Shown one piece after another: positions 50,719 to 60,948 of a DNA stretch of 64,000 nt. The notes under the pieces are model-generated. The model did not search any database. It was given only the letters and a program-made list of their open reading frames with translations, and had not been told where the DNA came from. Each line of letters begins with the position of its first letter. The stretch's first letter is position 1. The position numbers and the translations under genes were made by a program. The stretch spans positions 1-64,000 of the forward strand of contig JAHDVF020000414.1 in the NCBI GenBank assembly GCA_022606425.2, in the 5' to 3' direction. Origin of the DNA: Lepidostoma basale. Taxonomy: Eukaryota; Arthropoda; Insecta; Trichoptera; Lepidostomatidae.

Positions 50719-51479
50719 GAGATGTAAAAATAACATTCTCCTATTTCATTCATGCACTGATTTGTGGAATTCTTAAATTTTTTAAAGGAATCCTGTGAAA
50801 TGCGAAAAATGACATGTGTGCTTTTGCCAAATAGGTACGGATATATGTCATATATATTTTTTCCTAGACACGTCATCGCTCGCCGGTGAGATGATATCGG
50901 CTCCCTTGTACCGCGCACCCTTTTAGCGGTAAATGCTGTAATTTCAAACGTCTCAGCCACTGTACAAGGTCGTTATACCCGGAGAATGACATGGCGTGGC
51001 TTCGGCACACTCGCAACCAATTGACCAATAAAGAGGGCGATTTATGTTAGAGCGTTTAGTACCAATCAACATCGCGAGCCACGTGGCTGGTTATTGCGGG
51101 CACGGAGCCAGCACGAGGGGCTCACTTCCCCAAATACTTCATCGGAAATTATAGGTACGATTTGCATGTTCGAGGTATCGATTCGTTTTTAATACATATC
51201 TTAAAGTTCGGCCGTGCTTTCGTTACTACGCAGTACAATATTTTACAAACGCAACCTTAAGTTGAATACTGTTATTATACCAAAGTAAACGCAGCGGTTT
51301 CATAATTATTATAACATCATTTGATATGATCGACTTAACAGTAATAACCTACCAATCTTTACATAATTAGCGATACTCATATGCGTATAAAAAGTACTGT
51401 CAATTTGGGTGTGCATTTTTCATATGATTCGTGATCAAATATATAACTTGAATATTTTGAATGACTTGAATCAAATCAA
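50719..51479. other. Unassigned, candidate single-copy DNA
   Basis: 50870-51190 has balanced composition (cgagccacgtggctggttat, cgggcacggagccagcacga) with no relatives in the window. An E-box CACGTG is present. No coding frame recognised. Confidence 0.4.
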
Positions 51480-51800
51480 ATCAGTTTATTTTCTCACAAG
51501 ATATTACAAACAACAATTATATTATAGTTTAAGGCATCTATTGAGAACAGGTAAAATATAATAAATATATAATACCAGGAACGCATGAGAGATGGTTCGA
51601 CATTAGGTATAAAATGTACTCTCCAAAGTCAAGAGTATATGTATTCTGAACGTACTTTCACGAATATAAAAGACGTCGATCTCCGAAGCGATCATGTTCA
51701 GCAGATTAATTGCTCTCCCCACCTGCATCACCAGAGGCAGGTTGGTTCTGCATGCTGGGAGATACAACAGTCTATGCTGATGCTGTTGAAGATAACCATC
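51480..51800 (-). pseudogene. LINE M-like C-terminus and 3' UTR
   Basis: Minus strand: PACRTNLPLVMQVGRAINLL, NMIASEIDVFYIRESTFRIH, a stop, then a 3' UTR ending in tgatttgattcaag, shared with 24156-24345. It gives the 3' end structure of the family whose RT lies at 1-1875 or of a close relative. Confidence 0.7.
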
Positions 51801-51999
51801 CGGAACATAAAGATGGATAGCCTCCAAGATGACGGAAATTTCAAAAAATCCCTTGATAAGTCTGAAGAAATAGGTAAGTAGGCACCCATCCCTCCTTATC
51901 TGTCCCTGAAACTTAGTTTGTCCCTGAAAATTATCTGCGAACACGGTAACTATGTTTATTTCACCTATCACTGTGTGCCTGTGGGCATGGCAATAATTT
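51801..51999. other. Transition between LINE M and LINE X, unassigned
   Basis: May still be LINE M coding sequence on the minus strand. Not resolved. Confidence 0.3.
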
Positions 52000-52440
52000 T
52001 CGGATGTGGACATTTTCCACGATAGTGTGGGTACCCTAAAGATACACGAACAAAAACTCCATATAACAGAAATGCGCATGCTACATTGGTCGCGAGGAGT
52101 AACACTAAAAGACAAGGTGCGTAACGAATATGTGAAGGGAAGTTTCAATGTTGCCCCCAAAAAAGAAAAGTTGTCAGAAACCGATTCTACGGTCACGTGG
52201 TGAGTAGACCTCACGACTATATCGTGAAAAAGTGTCTTTCCGTGACTATTAAAAAAAGGAGAAGGAGAAGGAGACCCCAAACCACCTGACTGGCGAATAT
52301 GCAAAGGGACATGAAGGCCCTAGGCCTTAAGGAAGAAGTTGCTCACTACAGAAATATCTGAAGCCAAATGATAAAAAGCCGACCCCAAATAACGGTAAGA
52401 AGCGATGGGAAAGAAGAAAAAGAAATGAAGCTGCCCTCAG
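52000..52440 (+). pseudogene. LINE X: C-terminal domain
   Basis: Reads EQKLHITEMRMLHWSRGVTL, KDKVRNEYVKGSFNVAPKKE, then frame changes through a FYGHVVSRPHDYIVKKCLS-like segment, RRRRRRPQTT and MQRDMKALGLKEEVAHY. This is a very common insect RTE-like ending (EMRMLRWxxGVTxxDKxRNEYxxGS). The longer minus-strand frame over the same place is a shadow. Confidence 0.8.
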
Positions 52441-52790
52441 AATACATCTATCTCTAAAGTATTAAATTTGTTTTTCTTGATTTTGTGTTTTTCTAAGTCT
52501 ATTGTATCTTCCACGATAGTGAGGCTACCCTCAGAAAGCATCTATCTCTTATATAATGTATTAAATTGATATTTGTTTCTCTTGTTCTTCTTATTGTTTA
52601 TTTTTATTTGATTGTTATTAGATTTTTTATTATATTGTATTTTTGTATTTTGTAAATTTCACAATTGTATCTTCTTTATGTTAAAAGAGTTTTTTTTGTT
52701 TTCTATAGTCATAAGCGATTTGGTAATATACTGTGATGTTTATAATTTTTTTTAAATAAATTGAAATTGAAAATCCTCCAATTATTCTTA
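52441..52790. other. Unassigned, AT-rich
   Basis: Contains a near-duplicate of the phrase cacgatagtg with ctaccct (52006 and 52512). Otherwise nothing. Confidence 0.4.
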
Positions 52791-52925
52791 AATGGTAAAA
52801 AAATTATATGTTCATTCATTCATTCTTTCCATATGTCCAAACCATCTTAATGATCCTTTAATTATTTTGTTCATGAAACCATCATTCGCACCGCATTCAC
52901 TTCTTATATTTTCATTCGACACTCA
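52791..52925 (-). pseudogene. LINE A fragment with short inverted 5' or 3' piece
   Basis: 52813-52925 is minus-strand LINE A (tctttccatatgtccaaacc, ttgttcatgaaaccatcatt). Just before it, atggtaaaaaaattatatgt is the same region on the plus strand, so the junction at about 52811 is head-to-head. Confidence 0.7.
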
Positions 52926-52979
52926 AATATAATAAATTAATTAAATATGGAACATGCTTTATAGTATAATATTTATTTG
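52926..52979. other. AT-rich spacer
   Basis: Nothing recognised. Confidence 0.3.
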
Positions 52980-52993
52980 TATTAAAGCAATTG

Positions 52994-53483
52994 ACTAACT
53001 AACTAACTAACTAACCATCACGCCATTTCCCCGGAGGGGTAGGCAGAGAGGATGGATCGCCACACTGACTTGTCCTGGCATACCTCTCGAGCTTCCTCTA
53101 CACCCATACATCGTACCGTGCACGCACGTCGATTGTTCCGACTTCGAATGTGGCCGCCTTTTAGTAATTGATTAATTTGGTCATGCCATGTTTTCATCGG
53201 TCGTCCTCAGCTTCTTTGCCCACTCACGCTGCTTGTGTACAACTTTTTAACCATTCTACTCTCATCCATTCGTTCCATATGTCCGAACCATCTCAGGGAT
53301 CCTTTTTTAATTTTATTCATGATGCAGTCATCTGCCTTACATTTCTTTCTTATTTCATCGTTCGGTATTCTATCATACAACGTTTTCCCGCACATTCTTC
53401 TTAGTGATCTCATTTCTACGGCGTTTATCCTGCTTTCATCCTTCTTTTGCCAGCTCCAAGCTTCACTTCCATACATGAGGGCA
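52994..53483 (-). pseudogene. LINE B, cleanest copy, with target duplication
   Basis: Minus frame: MYGSEAWSWQKKDESRINAV, MRSLRRMCGKTLYDRIPNDE, WFGHMERMDESRMVKKLYTS and SVSGQRS, then a frameshift into the GRPRKTWHDQIN region and the tail. It differs from LINE A in the YTSSVSG segment (YVNDVNG in A). Flanked by tattaaagcaattg at 52980-52993 and 53484-53497. Confidence 0.92.
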
Positions 53484-53543
53484 TATTAAAGCAATTGTTT
53501 TGCGGGTAACATAATAATTCAAGACAAAGTACGTTCGTGCCTA

Positions 53544-53640
53544 AATCACGTGCATCAGTTGGAAGAGCGTTCGTCCCGACATTTCGTATTTATGCGATCG
53601 TGAGTGTGATACATCCAGGCTCAGTATTTAGGGAATACAA
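53544..53640 (+). repeat. Possible tRNA-derived SINE fragment
   Basis: catcagttggaagagcgttc resembles a tRNA A box (CAGTTGGTAGAGCG) and gatcgtgagtgtgatac a weak B box (GTGAGTTCGA). Spacing fits. No second copy in the window. Confidence 0.35.
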
Positions 53641-54387
53641 GTCAGCATTTGTTAATATTGTTAACGCTGCTACATAAATCACAATTCCTTCCCAGCGTCA
53701 CCATACGTTTATCTAAGCATAACACAATAATATATTCCGCACGCGCGTATATCATTCGCGCACAGCTGCTGTTCACCGGCTTAAACCGAACTCAGTGGTT
53801 TATGCCCCCAGGAAAAAATATGTCTCGCTCAGTGTGCCAAAAAAGATACAAGTCTTTCTGTGGTGATTCATTTATTGTATTGTTTGCAAACACACATTCA
53901 AACGAACTAGAAAAAGAAAAAAACTGAAGAAAACGCGGAACGATCAAGGCAGATTTAAAATGATACAAAATTTCTACACACAGCTAATAATAATAAATTA
54001 AACAAACTTGAAAATTTGAAAATCCTCAAGTCGGTGAAATTGGGTGAAAATATAATAAATAATCAGATTCCTCCTTTTACTCCTTTCTCCTTAAATACTT
54101 TGTCTACATTTAATCTCCCAAGCTCCCATTCCCAACCAAATGCAAATTAATCATTTATTTATTAATTTCTATATAAATTATATCTTTTCAAATGTATGTT
54201 TTTTCTAAATTATATTATCGTCATTTATTATTATTATTATTTCATGTTATTTTTTATTTTACTGTTAAAAAATAATAGTTAGTACCTACTTATAACAAAT
54301 AGCCCAACTTAATTTTTAATTTTGAAATTTGTATCTAATTTTAAATTTTTTATTAGTCTTTCATTGTTTTGTTTTTGTTATATTTTT
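53641..54387. other. Unassigned
   Basis: No repeat relatives. 53700-53930 has mixed composition and a short frame, not recognisable. 54000-54380 is very AT-rich. Confidence 0.4.
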
Positions 54388-54428
54388 TACACCTGAAGAT
54401 GGACGTATCCTCTGAAACATGTCGTGTA
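54388..54428 (+). ncRNA. Hammerhead-like ribozyme motif (W family)
   Basis: TACAC (54388-54392), CTGAAGA (54393-54399), a short stem II (GGA cgta TCC) with unpaired TCT, GAAAC (54414-54418), AT, GTC (54421-54423), GTGTA (54424-54428). Stem I pairs 5 of 5. Boxes are intact; stem II is damaged on its 3' side. Confidence 0.55.
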
Positions 54429-54582
54429 TTTTAATATTGTTTATTTAAAAAAGTGGTCTAAACAATTTTTAATTAATTCCCAAAGTAGATTACTATGGAA
54501 TTCCACAGTGTTGATGCCTTAACTTTCAATAAGTAGATTTAAAATTATTTGTTTATTTTCTCTATGGACTCACATGTTAAAC
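54429..54582. repeat. W element, outer part
   Basis: tatggaattccacagtgttg at 54494 is the outer phrase of the W elements. Confidence 0.5.
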
Positions 54583-55063
54583 ACCATAGCGGAGAGGGGC
54601 GCAAGATGGATTGGTCATGTCGCACGCTTAATAGTAAACTGACCGATTATGGTTTAGATCATAATTGAGTTTACATTAGACAGAGGCTCGTGTTAACGCT
54701 GTCCATCTATTTTTCACAATGTTAACGCTATCCATTCCGTATATCCGTTTTTCGACTGTTTTTGTTAAAACACCGACTCATGTCAGATTGAGCAAAACTT
54801 GTTTTTTTGAGTTAAGCCAGTGTTCTATTAAGCGTGCGATGTGTTGTGACACGAATGTTTCTTGCATAATGTGTTTGGGGGAATAGTCGAGGGATCGATT
54901 GGCGGAGGACGACCTCGCCAAGAGTACCTAGATCAGATTTGCGAGATATGGGATGCACCTCTTATGCGGAGTTGAAGAGAGATGCCGAGGACCGAGCGGA
55001 GTGGAAGAGGAGATGCGTCGCCTTGCTGCAGACCAATCATTAGATTGAGACCGGAGAAGAAGA
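54583..55063 (+). pseudogene. LINE K 3' end interrupted by a MITE
   Basis: Two halves, 54583-54620 and 54839-55063, together reproduce the LINE K end at 45545-45806: agcggagag..gcaagatgga, tgttgtgacacgaatgtttc, gatcgattggcggaggacga, tgcagaccaat..attagattga. The frame is broken by single-base changes. Confidence 0.85.
54621..54838. mobile_element. 218-bp MITE with 14-bp terminal inverted repeats
   Basis: Ends cgcacgcttaatag (54621-54634) and its exact inverse (54825-54838). ATGT is duplicated on both sides (54617-54620, 54839-54842), and the LINE K sequence is continuous without it. The interior has two gttaacgct..tccat phrases. No coding capacity; no second copy here. Confidence 0.9.
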
Positions 55064-55465
55064 TGGACTCTGAAAGTGAATGTAATGAACCAGTTGGAAG
55101 CGTTCGAGATGTGGATATACCTCAGAATGCTCCGTATACCGTGGACCGATAGGATCAGTAATGCAGACTTACTACAGAGAGCCAGAGACAATAGAGAGCT
55201 GTTGTCGAGTGTGAAAATAAGAAAGGTCTCATATGTGCTAAGGGGAGGAAAAAATACCACCTCCTTCGACTGATATTAATGTGTAAAGTAGAGGGACGTC
55301 GGGGAGTTGGTGGAAGGTAGCTGTCTTGGGTGCGGAACATCAAAGAGCGGACAGGAATAACAAGAGTTCAGAACCTGTTCCAAGTGGCGCAGGATAGAGA
55401 TGCCTTTGCTGCAGTGATCGCCAACGTTGGGGGGACCTGACACAGCACCGAAAGAGGAGGAAGAT
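55064..55465 (+). pseudogene. LINE D 3' part
   Basis: Frame 55076-55273: LEAFEMWIYLRMLRIPWTDR, ADLLQRARDNRELLSSVKIR and YVLRGGKN, then frameshifts to the ending gtgatcgccaacgttggggg, acacagcaccgaaagaggag. Homologous to 15595 and to the minus piece at 4823. It follows LINE K directly. Confidence 0.85.
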
Positions 55466-55572
55466 TTTTTTCTATGTTCGCCATAACTTTGTGTTGTAGA
55501 CGTTTAATGTTTCTTTTTTTATGTACTTTGTATACAACACTCATATTTAATAAAAAATATTAATAAAAATAA

Positions 55573-55618
55573 GATATTAAACATGTTTCGGACTAACCAG
55601 ACCTTTATCAGTGATATT
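55573..55618 (-). ncRNA. Hammerhead-like motif, left arm of T palindrome
   Basis: Minus strand: AATATCA, CTGATAA (G8 changed to A), A, GGTCT ggtt AGTCC stem II (one G-U), GAAAC, AT, GTT, then TAATATC. Stem I pairs six of seven. The G8 change should inactivate it. Confidence 0.5.
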
Positions 55619-55743
55619 ATATAAATATTTAAAATATTGTAATATCGTTTACTAATATGGTCAGTCTCGACAGATGTTATAGATACATCTGTCAAAACTG
55701 ACCATATTTGTAAACAATTTTATAATATTTTAAATATTTATAT

Positions 55744-55789
55744 AATATCACTGATGAAGGGCTGGTTAGTCCGAAACTTGTTTGATATT
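55744..55789 (+). ncRNA. Hammerhead-like motif, right arm of T palindrome
   Basis: AATATCA (55744-55750), CTGATGA (55751-55757), A, GGGCT ggtt AGTCC, GAAAC (55773-55777), TT, GTT, TGATATT (55783-55789). Stem I pairs 7 of 7. The cleavage triplet would be GUU, allowed by the NUH rule. Stem II has one G-U or mismatch. Confidence 0.6.
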
Positions 55790-55933
55790 TTATTTTTTAA
55801 TAAATGTGAGTATTGTATACAAAGTATATAAACCAAAGAAACATTATTTATTTAATTTGTAAGATTTGTAGTATACTAGTATAGTTGATATGCATAAAAA
55901 TGCTAACGAAAATACGAAATTTTATCATTCTTA

Positions 55934-56155
55934 CCAAGAAATAGAGGAATACCAAGTAAAACGTAGCATGATCAAATCAATTGAAAATTTAATTTCAGCC
56001 ACGTGCGGAGTCGGAGATATCGACGTGCGTGCATGACACGATGTATGATTGTTGAAGAATCCAGAGACGTATGTCAGGAAAGAACAGTGTGACGTTTCAT
56101 TCATTCTGGGTACCCTTTTGGAGAGATGGCGTGATGGTAAGTTAATCAGTTAGGT
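55934..56155 (+). pseudogene. LINE A 3' fragment
   Basis: From agaaatagaggaataccaag through gatatcgacgtgcgtgcatg to gagagatggcgtgatggtaa and cagttag. Confidence 0.8.
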
Positions 56156-56265
56156 AAATTCAATTTTTATCGTGAAAACAAACTCACATTTATAAATAAT
56201 CCTCAAATCAAGAATTATTTTTAAGCAAATTTACAAGTCTTCCAAATACTCATTAATATTATATA

Positions 56266-57012
56266 CCTAACTAACTAACCATCACTGGTAGAAGGGGTAG
56301 GCAAAAAGAATGGACTGCCACACATTTCTTTCCTGACATATTTCTCTCGCTTCCTCAACATTCATACATCGTGTCATGCACGCGAGTCGATTTCTCTGAC
56401 TCCTCACATGGCCGACATTCAAAATTTGATTTATTTGATCGTGCCACGTTTTCCTCGGTCTTCCTCTATTTCTGGTTCCATTTACATCATTAACATATCA
56501 TTTTTTTACCATTCTTTCTTCCTTCATTCTTTCCATATATCCAAACCATCTTAATGATCCTTTCATTATTTTGTTCATGACACCATCATTCGCACCGCAT
56601 TCACTTCTTATATATTCATTCGACACTCTATCATACACAGAGTATCCACGCATTTGTCTAAGAGATCTCATTTCTACTGCATTTATTCTACTTTCATCCT
56701 TCTTTTGCCAGTTCCATGCTTCGCTTCCTTACATAAGGGTCGGTAGAAGAACACCATTGTTGCCTGCCATTCTAGCTTGTTTGGATAGGTTTTTGTTTGC
56801 GATGACAACTTTAACTGCACCATTCACTTTGTTGCCTGCCCCAACCCTTATTTCAATATCCCTCTCCACTCGCCCATCTCTTGTAAACATACTACCTAAA
56901 TACACGAACTCAACTACTTGGCTCCAAATTTTCACCATTCGCGCTAATGTTGCAGACTGTCATGGTTTCTTCCTTTTCAAAAATCATTACCTTGGACTTA
57001 TTAACATTCATC
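56266..57012 (-). pseudogene. LINE A, 745-bp 3' copy
   Basis: Inverted tail taactaactaaccatcactg, the full C-terminal domain, then SKQARMAGNNGVLLPTLM, VYLGSMFTRDGRVERDIE and NVNKSKVMIFEKE-like sequence to about 57012. It stops before the YADD box. Second longest copy; one ~10-bp deletion in the tail and a few frameshifts. Confidence 0.9.
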
Positions 57013-58454
57013 AAATATAAACTGTATAAACTATATAAACTGTATTTAATGTAATCAGTAATGGTAAAAGTTAATTAAATTCATTCGTATGAAGCACTTA
57101 ATTTGTTGTGTGGCATTATAAATTAATATCTAAATATTATGAAATAAAGCGATGTAAAAACAGAATACAAAAATGTTTTGATTGAATTCTCTTTGGAAAC
57201 GGTACTAAATACCAGGCATAAATCAGATCTCAGTATTTTAATGTTCACAATATTTTGGAATCAAGCATTATCCCTTTAATTTAATATAAAATAAATAGAG
57301 TAGTCCAAATCAGAATAACCTTCAATTCGTAAAATTGCTTTATTAATGTGAAGTATTAAATTTTTATTATCCGCATACGAAAGAGTTATTTGAAATAATT
57401 CATGATAATAATATATTAAGATTGTAAAGTGATATATCATATTCATGTACAAGTCGTGAATACCAGGTTAATAAAAGTGTTAATTTCATTAAGTAAAACT
57501 TAAATGATGACGAAGATCTACATCCAAGTGCTTGAGAAATTGTAAAATTGAAGAGAATACCCTAAATTATATCACAAAATGTTTTACAGCATGACCTCTT
57601 TGCCGACGTTTCTCAGAAAAGCTATAAGAAATTTGTTTTCATTTGACTCGTAACAGTATCATTTTAAAACCGCCGACCAAAGTTCTAACGGTAATTATCT
57701 GCGCTTTTATTCAACAAGTCTTCTTTGAAAACCAAGTCTAGGAAAAGCTACTAAATATTACTGAATGGTAAATCAGTATACAGAAAGCACAGTGTGCAGG
57801 TGGGTTTTGATAACAGAATGATTGCAGTTTATTTTGAGAAATGGAGAATTCTCTTTATTTGATATGCAAACTAGAAGATAAAAAACTCATGATATATGCA
57901 GTGAGAAAGGAGCTGAGACATGAATCATTCATTGTGCAGATGCTCACCGCAGGACCGCGTCGCCGGCAATATCGGCCGCTCTTTACAAGGGAGATGAATG
58001 CTTTCAAAAATAATAAAATGGTCTACCGATCGTGTCGGATATCTCCTTCAAAGTGAAAAGATATTATGAAATAATTTCAAAAGCCTTCGAGAATATTAAA
58101 TCCATCGCACAAAGAAACCAAAACCTGAGATCCATGAATAACTAAAGAAATTGATCTGCTTTTAAAATCGTTATAGTGTTACGAACATTTTTATATTACC
58201 TTATGAAAACCCAATTAAATGTGTAGATTATAACTTCACATTTTAAATGGGTTTTACGGTTCACATGACATTGTACTGCACATTTTTTGTGGTATTCAAT
58301 TTTAAACGCACAAACAGCCGGATGAAAACACGGCATTGTACTGCACGTTTTTTATCGTATACGGTACGTGTGAAAACGAAAAGTCGCAGTTTTCACGTGT
58401 TAATCACTCGGAGTGGACGTATGTGATGGATCAACGCTTAGTTGTACAAATATA
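57013..58454. other. Unassigned, largest repeat-free stretch
   Basis: AT-rich until about 57600, then mixed composition. A short frame at 57841-58056 (MENSLYLICKLEDKKLMIYA) is not recognisable and lacks splice or homology support. At 58330-58390 the tgtactgcacgttttttat phrase repeats one at 58270. Confidence 0.4.
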
Positions 58455-59095
58455 TTCTTCTTCTTCCTTCTTCCTAGCCTTCCCTCCACTGCTGGATGTA
58501 GGTCTCTTCCATCTGTCTCCATTTTTCTCTATCCTATGCCTTTTCAATCCATTTATTCCCGGCGACCACAACAATATCGTCGGCCCGTCTCTTCTGTGGC
58601 CAACCGACACCCCTTTTGTTTTCCCATGGCCTTCACTTTAAGACTTTGGGAGTCCATCTTGAACTTGGCTGTCTGGCTACGTGTCCTGCCCATTGCCATT
58701 TCAATTTTGCGATCCGATCCATGATATCGGCGACTTTTGTTCGGCGTCTGATTTCTGTATTTGTTATTCTATCACTCAGACTTATGCCCAACATTTGCCG
58801 CTCCATTGATCGTTGGGCGCATTTCAATTTGTGGACAGTATTTATGGTCAGGGACATTGTTTACAAACCATATGTCATCACAGGCAAGATGCATGCTTCG
58901 TAGGTTTTCCTTTTTATATTAATGGGGATATCCTTGTTTCTCTTTACATGACTGAGCTTTCCGAAGGCTGCCCAACCAAGTCCAATTCTTCTGGGTATTT
59001 CTGCCACTTGGTTTTCTTTTTCCCATTTTTAACTTATGTCCGAGGTAGATGCATTCTTCAACAGTTTTAATTATTTTGTAATCTATTTTTATATT
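58455..59095 (-). pseudogene. LINE N: C-terminal domain with (AAG)n tail
   Basis: Minus strand, in order: TVEECIYLGHKLKMGK, ACILPVMTYGLETMSLTI, TVHKLKCAQRSMERQMLGIS, LSDRITNTEIRRRTKVADIM and LKWQWAGHVARQ, then GNKWIEKA and the tail near 58455. This matches the CAQRAMERxMLGISLxDRIxNxxIRxRT family of insect LINEs. The part 58633-58857 is open; the rest has shifts. Confidence 0.85.
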
Positions 59096-59451
59096 TCTGT
59101 TTCTTACAACTTGGGCTCTTATTCCATTAAAGAAATTAATAATTCGTTATCTATAGAAGATTCTTCAGCCATTTCAAAGTAACAGACTTAAATTACGTGC
59201 TATTCCTCCAAAAGATGATCGGGTACTGAACGCTTGTTCGGTTGCTATTCGTTAAAAAAAAAACTATGACGTTGTGCCGTGTTATACTGAATACGTAAAA
59301 TTTTATTCGATAAACGTATTGAGCGGTATACGATTTTTTGCAGTACCAAAGAGTGATAACAGTTCTATGTATGTACGATGTTTGCACCACTACTTATTCA
59401 TTAAAACTTATACTGCAAAAAAGCGTGCGGTACAATTCCGTTTGAACCAAG
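59096..59451. other. Unassigned
   Basis: Nothing recognised. Confidence 0.4.
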
Positions 59452-59560
59452 GCTAACCAAATAACATCATAACGTCTTCCCGAAAGGGAAAGCAAAAATA
59501 ATCGACCGCCAAACTGTTCTTCTTCAACATTGAAGTACGCACGTCAGTAGCGAGGCTCTT
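59452..59560 (-). pseudogene. LINE A 3' fragment
   Basis: Tail ctaaccaaataacatcataa, then cttcccgaaagggaaagc and tcttcaacattgaagtacgc. A deletion joins the CMNVEE and RRACM regions. Confidence 0.7.
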
Positions 59561-60084
59561 TCGTCAACTTCGTTCATACAATATCTTCGTTCATATAATC
59601 TGTTAGACCCGTCCCCCGTCCATGTGGGACTGACGTTAAATTTTCATTCCTTTTAAACTATTGATTACAGATGTTTTCAAAAGATCATTCAACTAGCATG
59701 TTACGCATCTTTTGAATCAGTTTGTACTCATACTCCGATGAGCCGATGGAAAGTTTGGAATTGAGTAATTGTTTTCTTATTACTGAGACGCTCTCAGATA
59801 GGGCGTAAAATAATTATCACCTAGGCCGCTTTGTAAAGTTTGCGCGATAACTTTTAACAAAATTTCCAGTATTAATATTCAGTTTCCGTTCATTCTGGAA
59901 AACCCCTTCCTCCATAGGTATTCTATATATCCATAGGCAGACGGAATTCTCATTATTCACAAATCATTATTAATAACTTGGATTTTACGTGAAACGGCTG
60001 TTAATATGGTCATTAGTATTGGAGAGATGAAACGTAACGTATAACGTTAGGTTTTTGTTATATATTATTTTCGATACAAAAAAA
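59561..60084. other. Unassigned, candidate single-copy DNA
   Basis: No relatives in the window, balanced composition in parts (gcgcgataacttttaacaaa). No frame recognised. Confidence 0.4.
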
Positions 60085-60150
60085 AATCCTTCTCTTCTCC
60101 TTTTTCTTCTTCTTCTTCTTCTTCTTTTTCTCCTTCTTTTTTTTTCTTGT
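60085..60150. repeat. CTT/T-rich simple repeat
   Basis: ttctcctttttcttcttctt and following T-rich DNA, directly beside the SINE. Confidence 0.8.
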
Positions 60151-60159
60151 ATACCTGTA

Positions 60160-60385
60160 CAACAGGTCGTTTGAACCCAATTACTGTATACAATTTAATT
60201 TAGCTATTATATTGATTCTCATGACATGTGATAGGTAGCCAATCTATCGCAATTTTATTGTCACGTGAATTCTACACCAGACCAAGACAGTGTGACAATC
60301 ACACTGCCATCACCGGGAATCGAACCCGGGACCTTCTGTATGAAATTCAGAGCTCTTACCACTCTGCCGCGAAGGTCGACCTCCT
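60160..60385 (-). repeat. tRNA-derived SINE, best-preserved copy
   Basis: On the minus strand: head cgcggcagagtggtaagagc (A box) and gggttcgattcccgg (B box, 60312-60326), body with gtgattgtcacactgtct, gtcacgtgacaat-type and ggcgat-like segments, and the end caaacgacctgttgtaca. The pol III boxes are intact. A SINE, not a tRNA gene: no acceptor-stem pairing and a long unrelated body. Confidence 0.9.
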
Positions 60386-60536
60386 TCTTCTCCTTCCTCT
60401 TCTCCTTCTTCTTCTTCTTCTTCTTCTTCTTCTTCTCCTTCTTCATCTTCTTCTTCTTCTTCTCCTTCTTCTTCTTCTCCTTATTCATCTTCTCCTTCTT
60501 CTTCTTCTCCTTCTTCATCTTCTTCTTCTTCTTTTC
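60386..60536. repeat. (CTT)n microsatellite
   Basis: About 150 bp of ctt units with occasional cat and cct. Reading frames across it are by-products. Confidence 0.95.
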
Positions 60537-60576
60537 GTGAGACGGCGTGATGGTAAGTTAGTTAGTTAGTTAGTGA
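60537..60576 (+). repeat. LINE A tail only
   Basis: gagacggcgtgatggtaagt followed by (TAGT)n, with no coding part: the end of a LINE A or of the composite SINE joined to the CTT repeat. Confidence 0.7.
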
Positions 60577-60948
60577 TTGTTCTATCAATTCTTACACCAT
60601 TGATTTAAATTTCATGTTACAAAATTATTGTTTTATTTAACTTTGTCACTGTATACTCGTATATAATATTTCTTTTAGAGAATATTGTATTAATCAACGC
60701 TGTCTTTCACATAAAGCGGTTTATATTAAGTCGGACTTCATAATCCTTTATCTAGAATGTCCAGGCAATACAATGTCTATGTCCATAATATGGAAGCTAA
60801 TGCATTTAGCGAAAGCCAGCGTTCAGACGTAAAGTATTTTATATAATTACTTATACGTATTATATATGTCTTATAATGTTTTTGTCAAGAAAACTTGAGT
60901 TGCAATGACGTCTTATTTTCTAAATAATCTTCTAAAATATCTCATTTA
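60577..60948. other. Unassigned AT-rich DNA
   Basis: Nothing recognised. Confidence 0.4.

Larger units (their letters stand above)
55508..55848. repeat. T element: near-perfect 340-bp palindrome
   Basis: Two ~165-bp inverted arms around a spacer of under 10 bp at about 55675-55682. Arms begin tgtactttgtatacaacact and include catgtttcggactaaccaga and gtgatattatataaatattt. Each arm carries a ribozyme-like core, one per strand. A single arm recurs at 39862. Confidence 0.9.

Noticed and set aside
51603..52304. 233-codon minus-strand frame, one of the longest in the window
   Set aside because: Only its C-terminal end (LINE M block) is meaningful; most of it is antisense to the clearly coding LINE X fragment and resembles nothing.
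57841..58056. 71-codon frame in the largest repeat-free stretch
   Set aside because: No family resemblance; length is within what random sequence gives.
58413..58903. Plus-strand frames of about 100 codons
   Set aside because: Antisense to LINE N, whose minus-strand motifs are clear.
60290..60380. Possible tRNA gene (intact A and B boxes)
   Set aside because: No acceptor or T-stem pairing in tRNA layout, and the same sequence recurs with a long body and tail elsewhere: it is a SINE head.
60228..60569. Leucine- and phenylalanine-rich frames on the plus strand and a lysine-rich frame on the minus strand
   Set aside because: By-products of the CTT repeat and the SINE.
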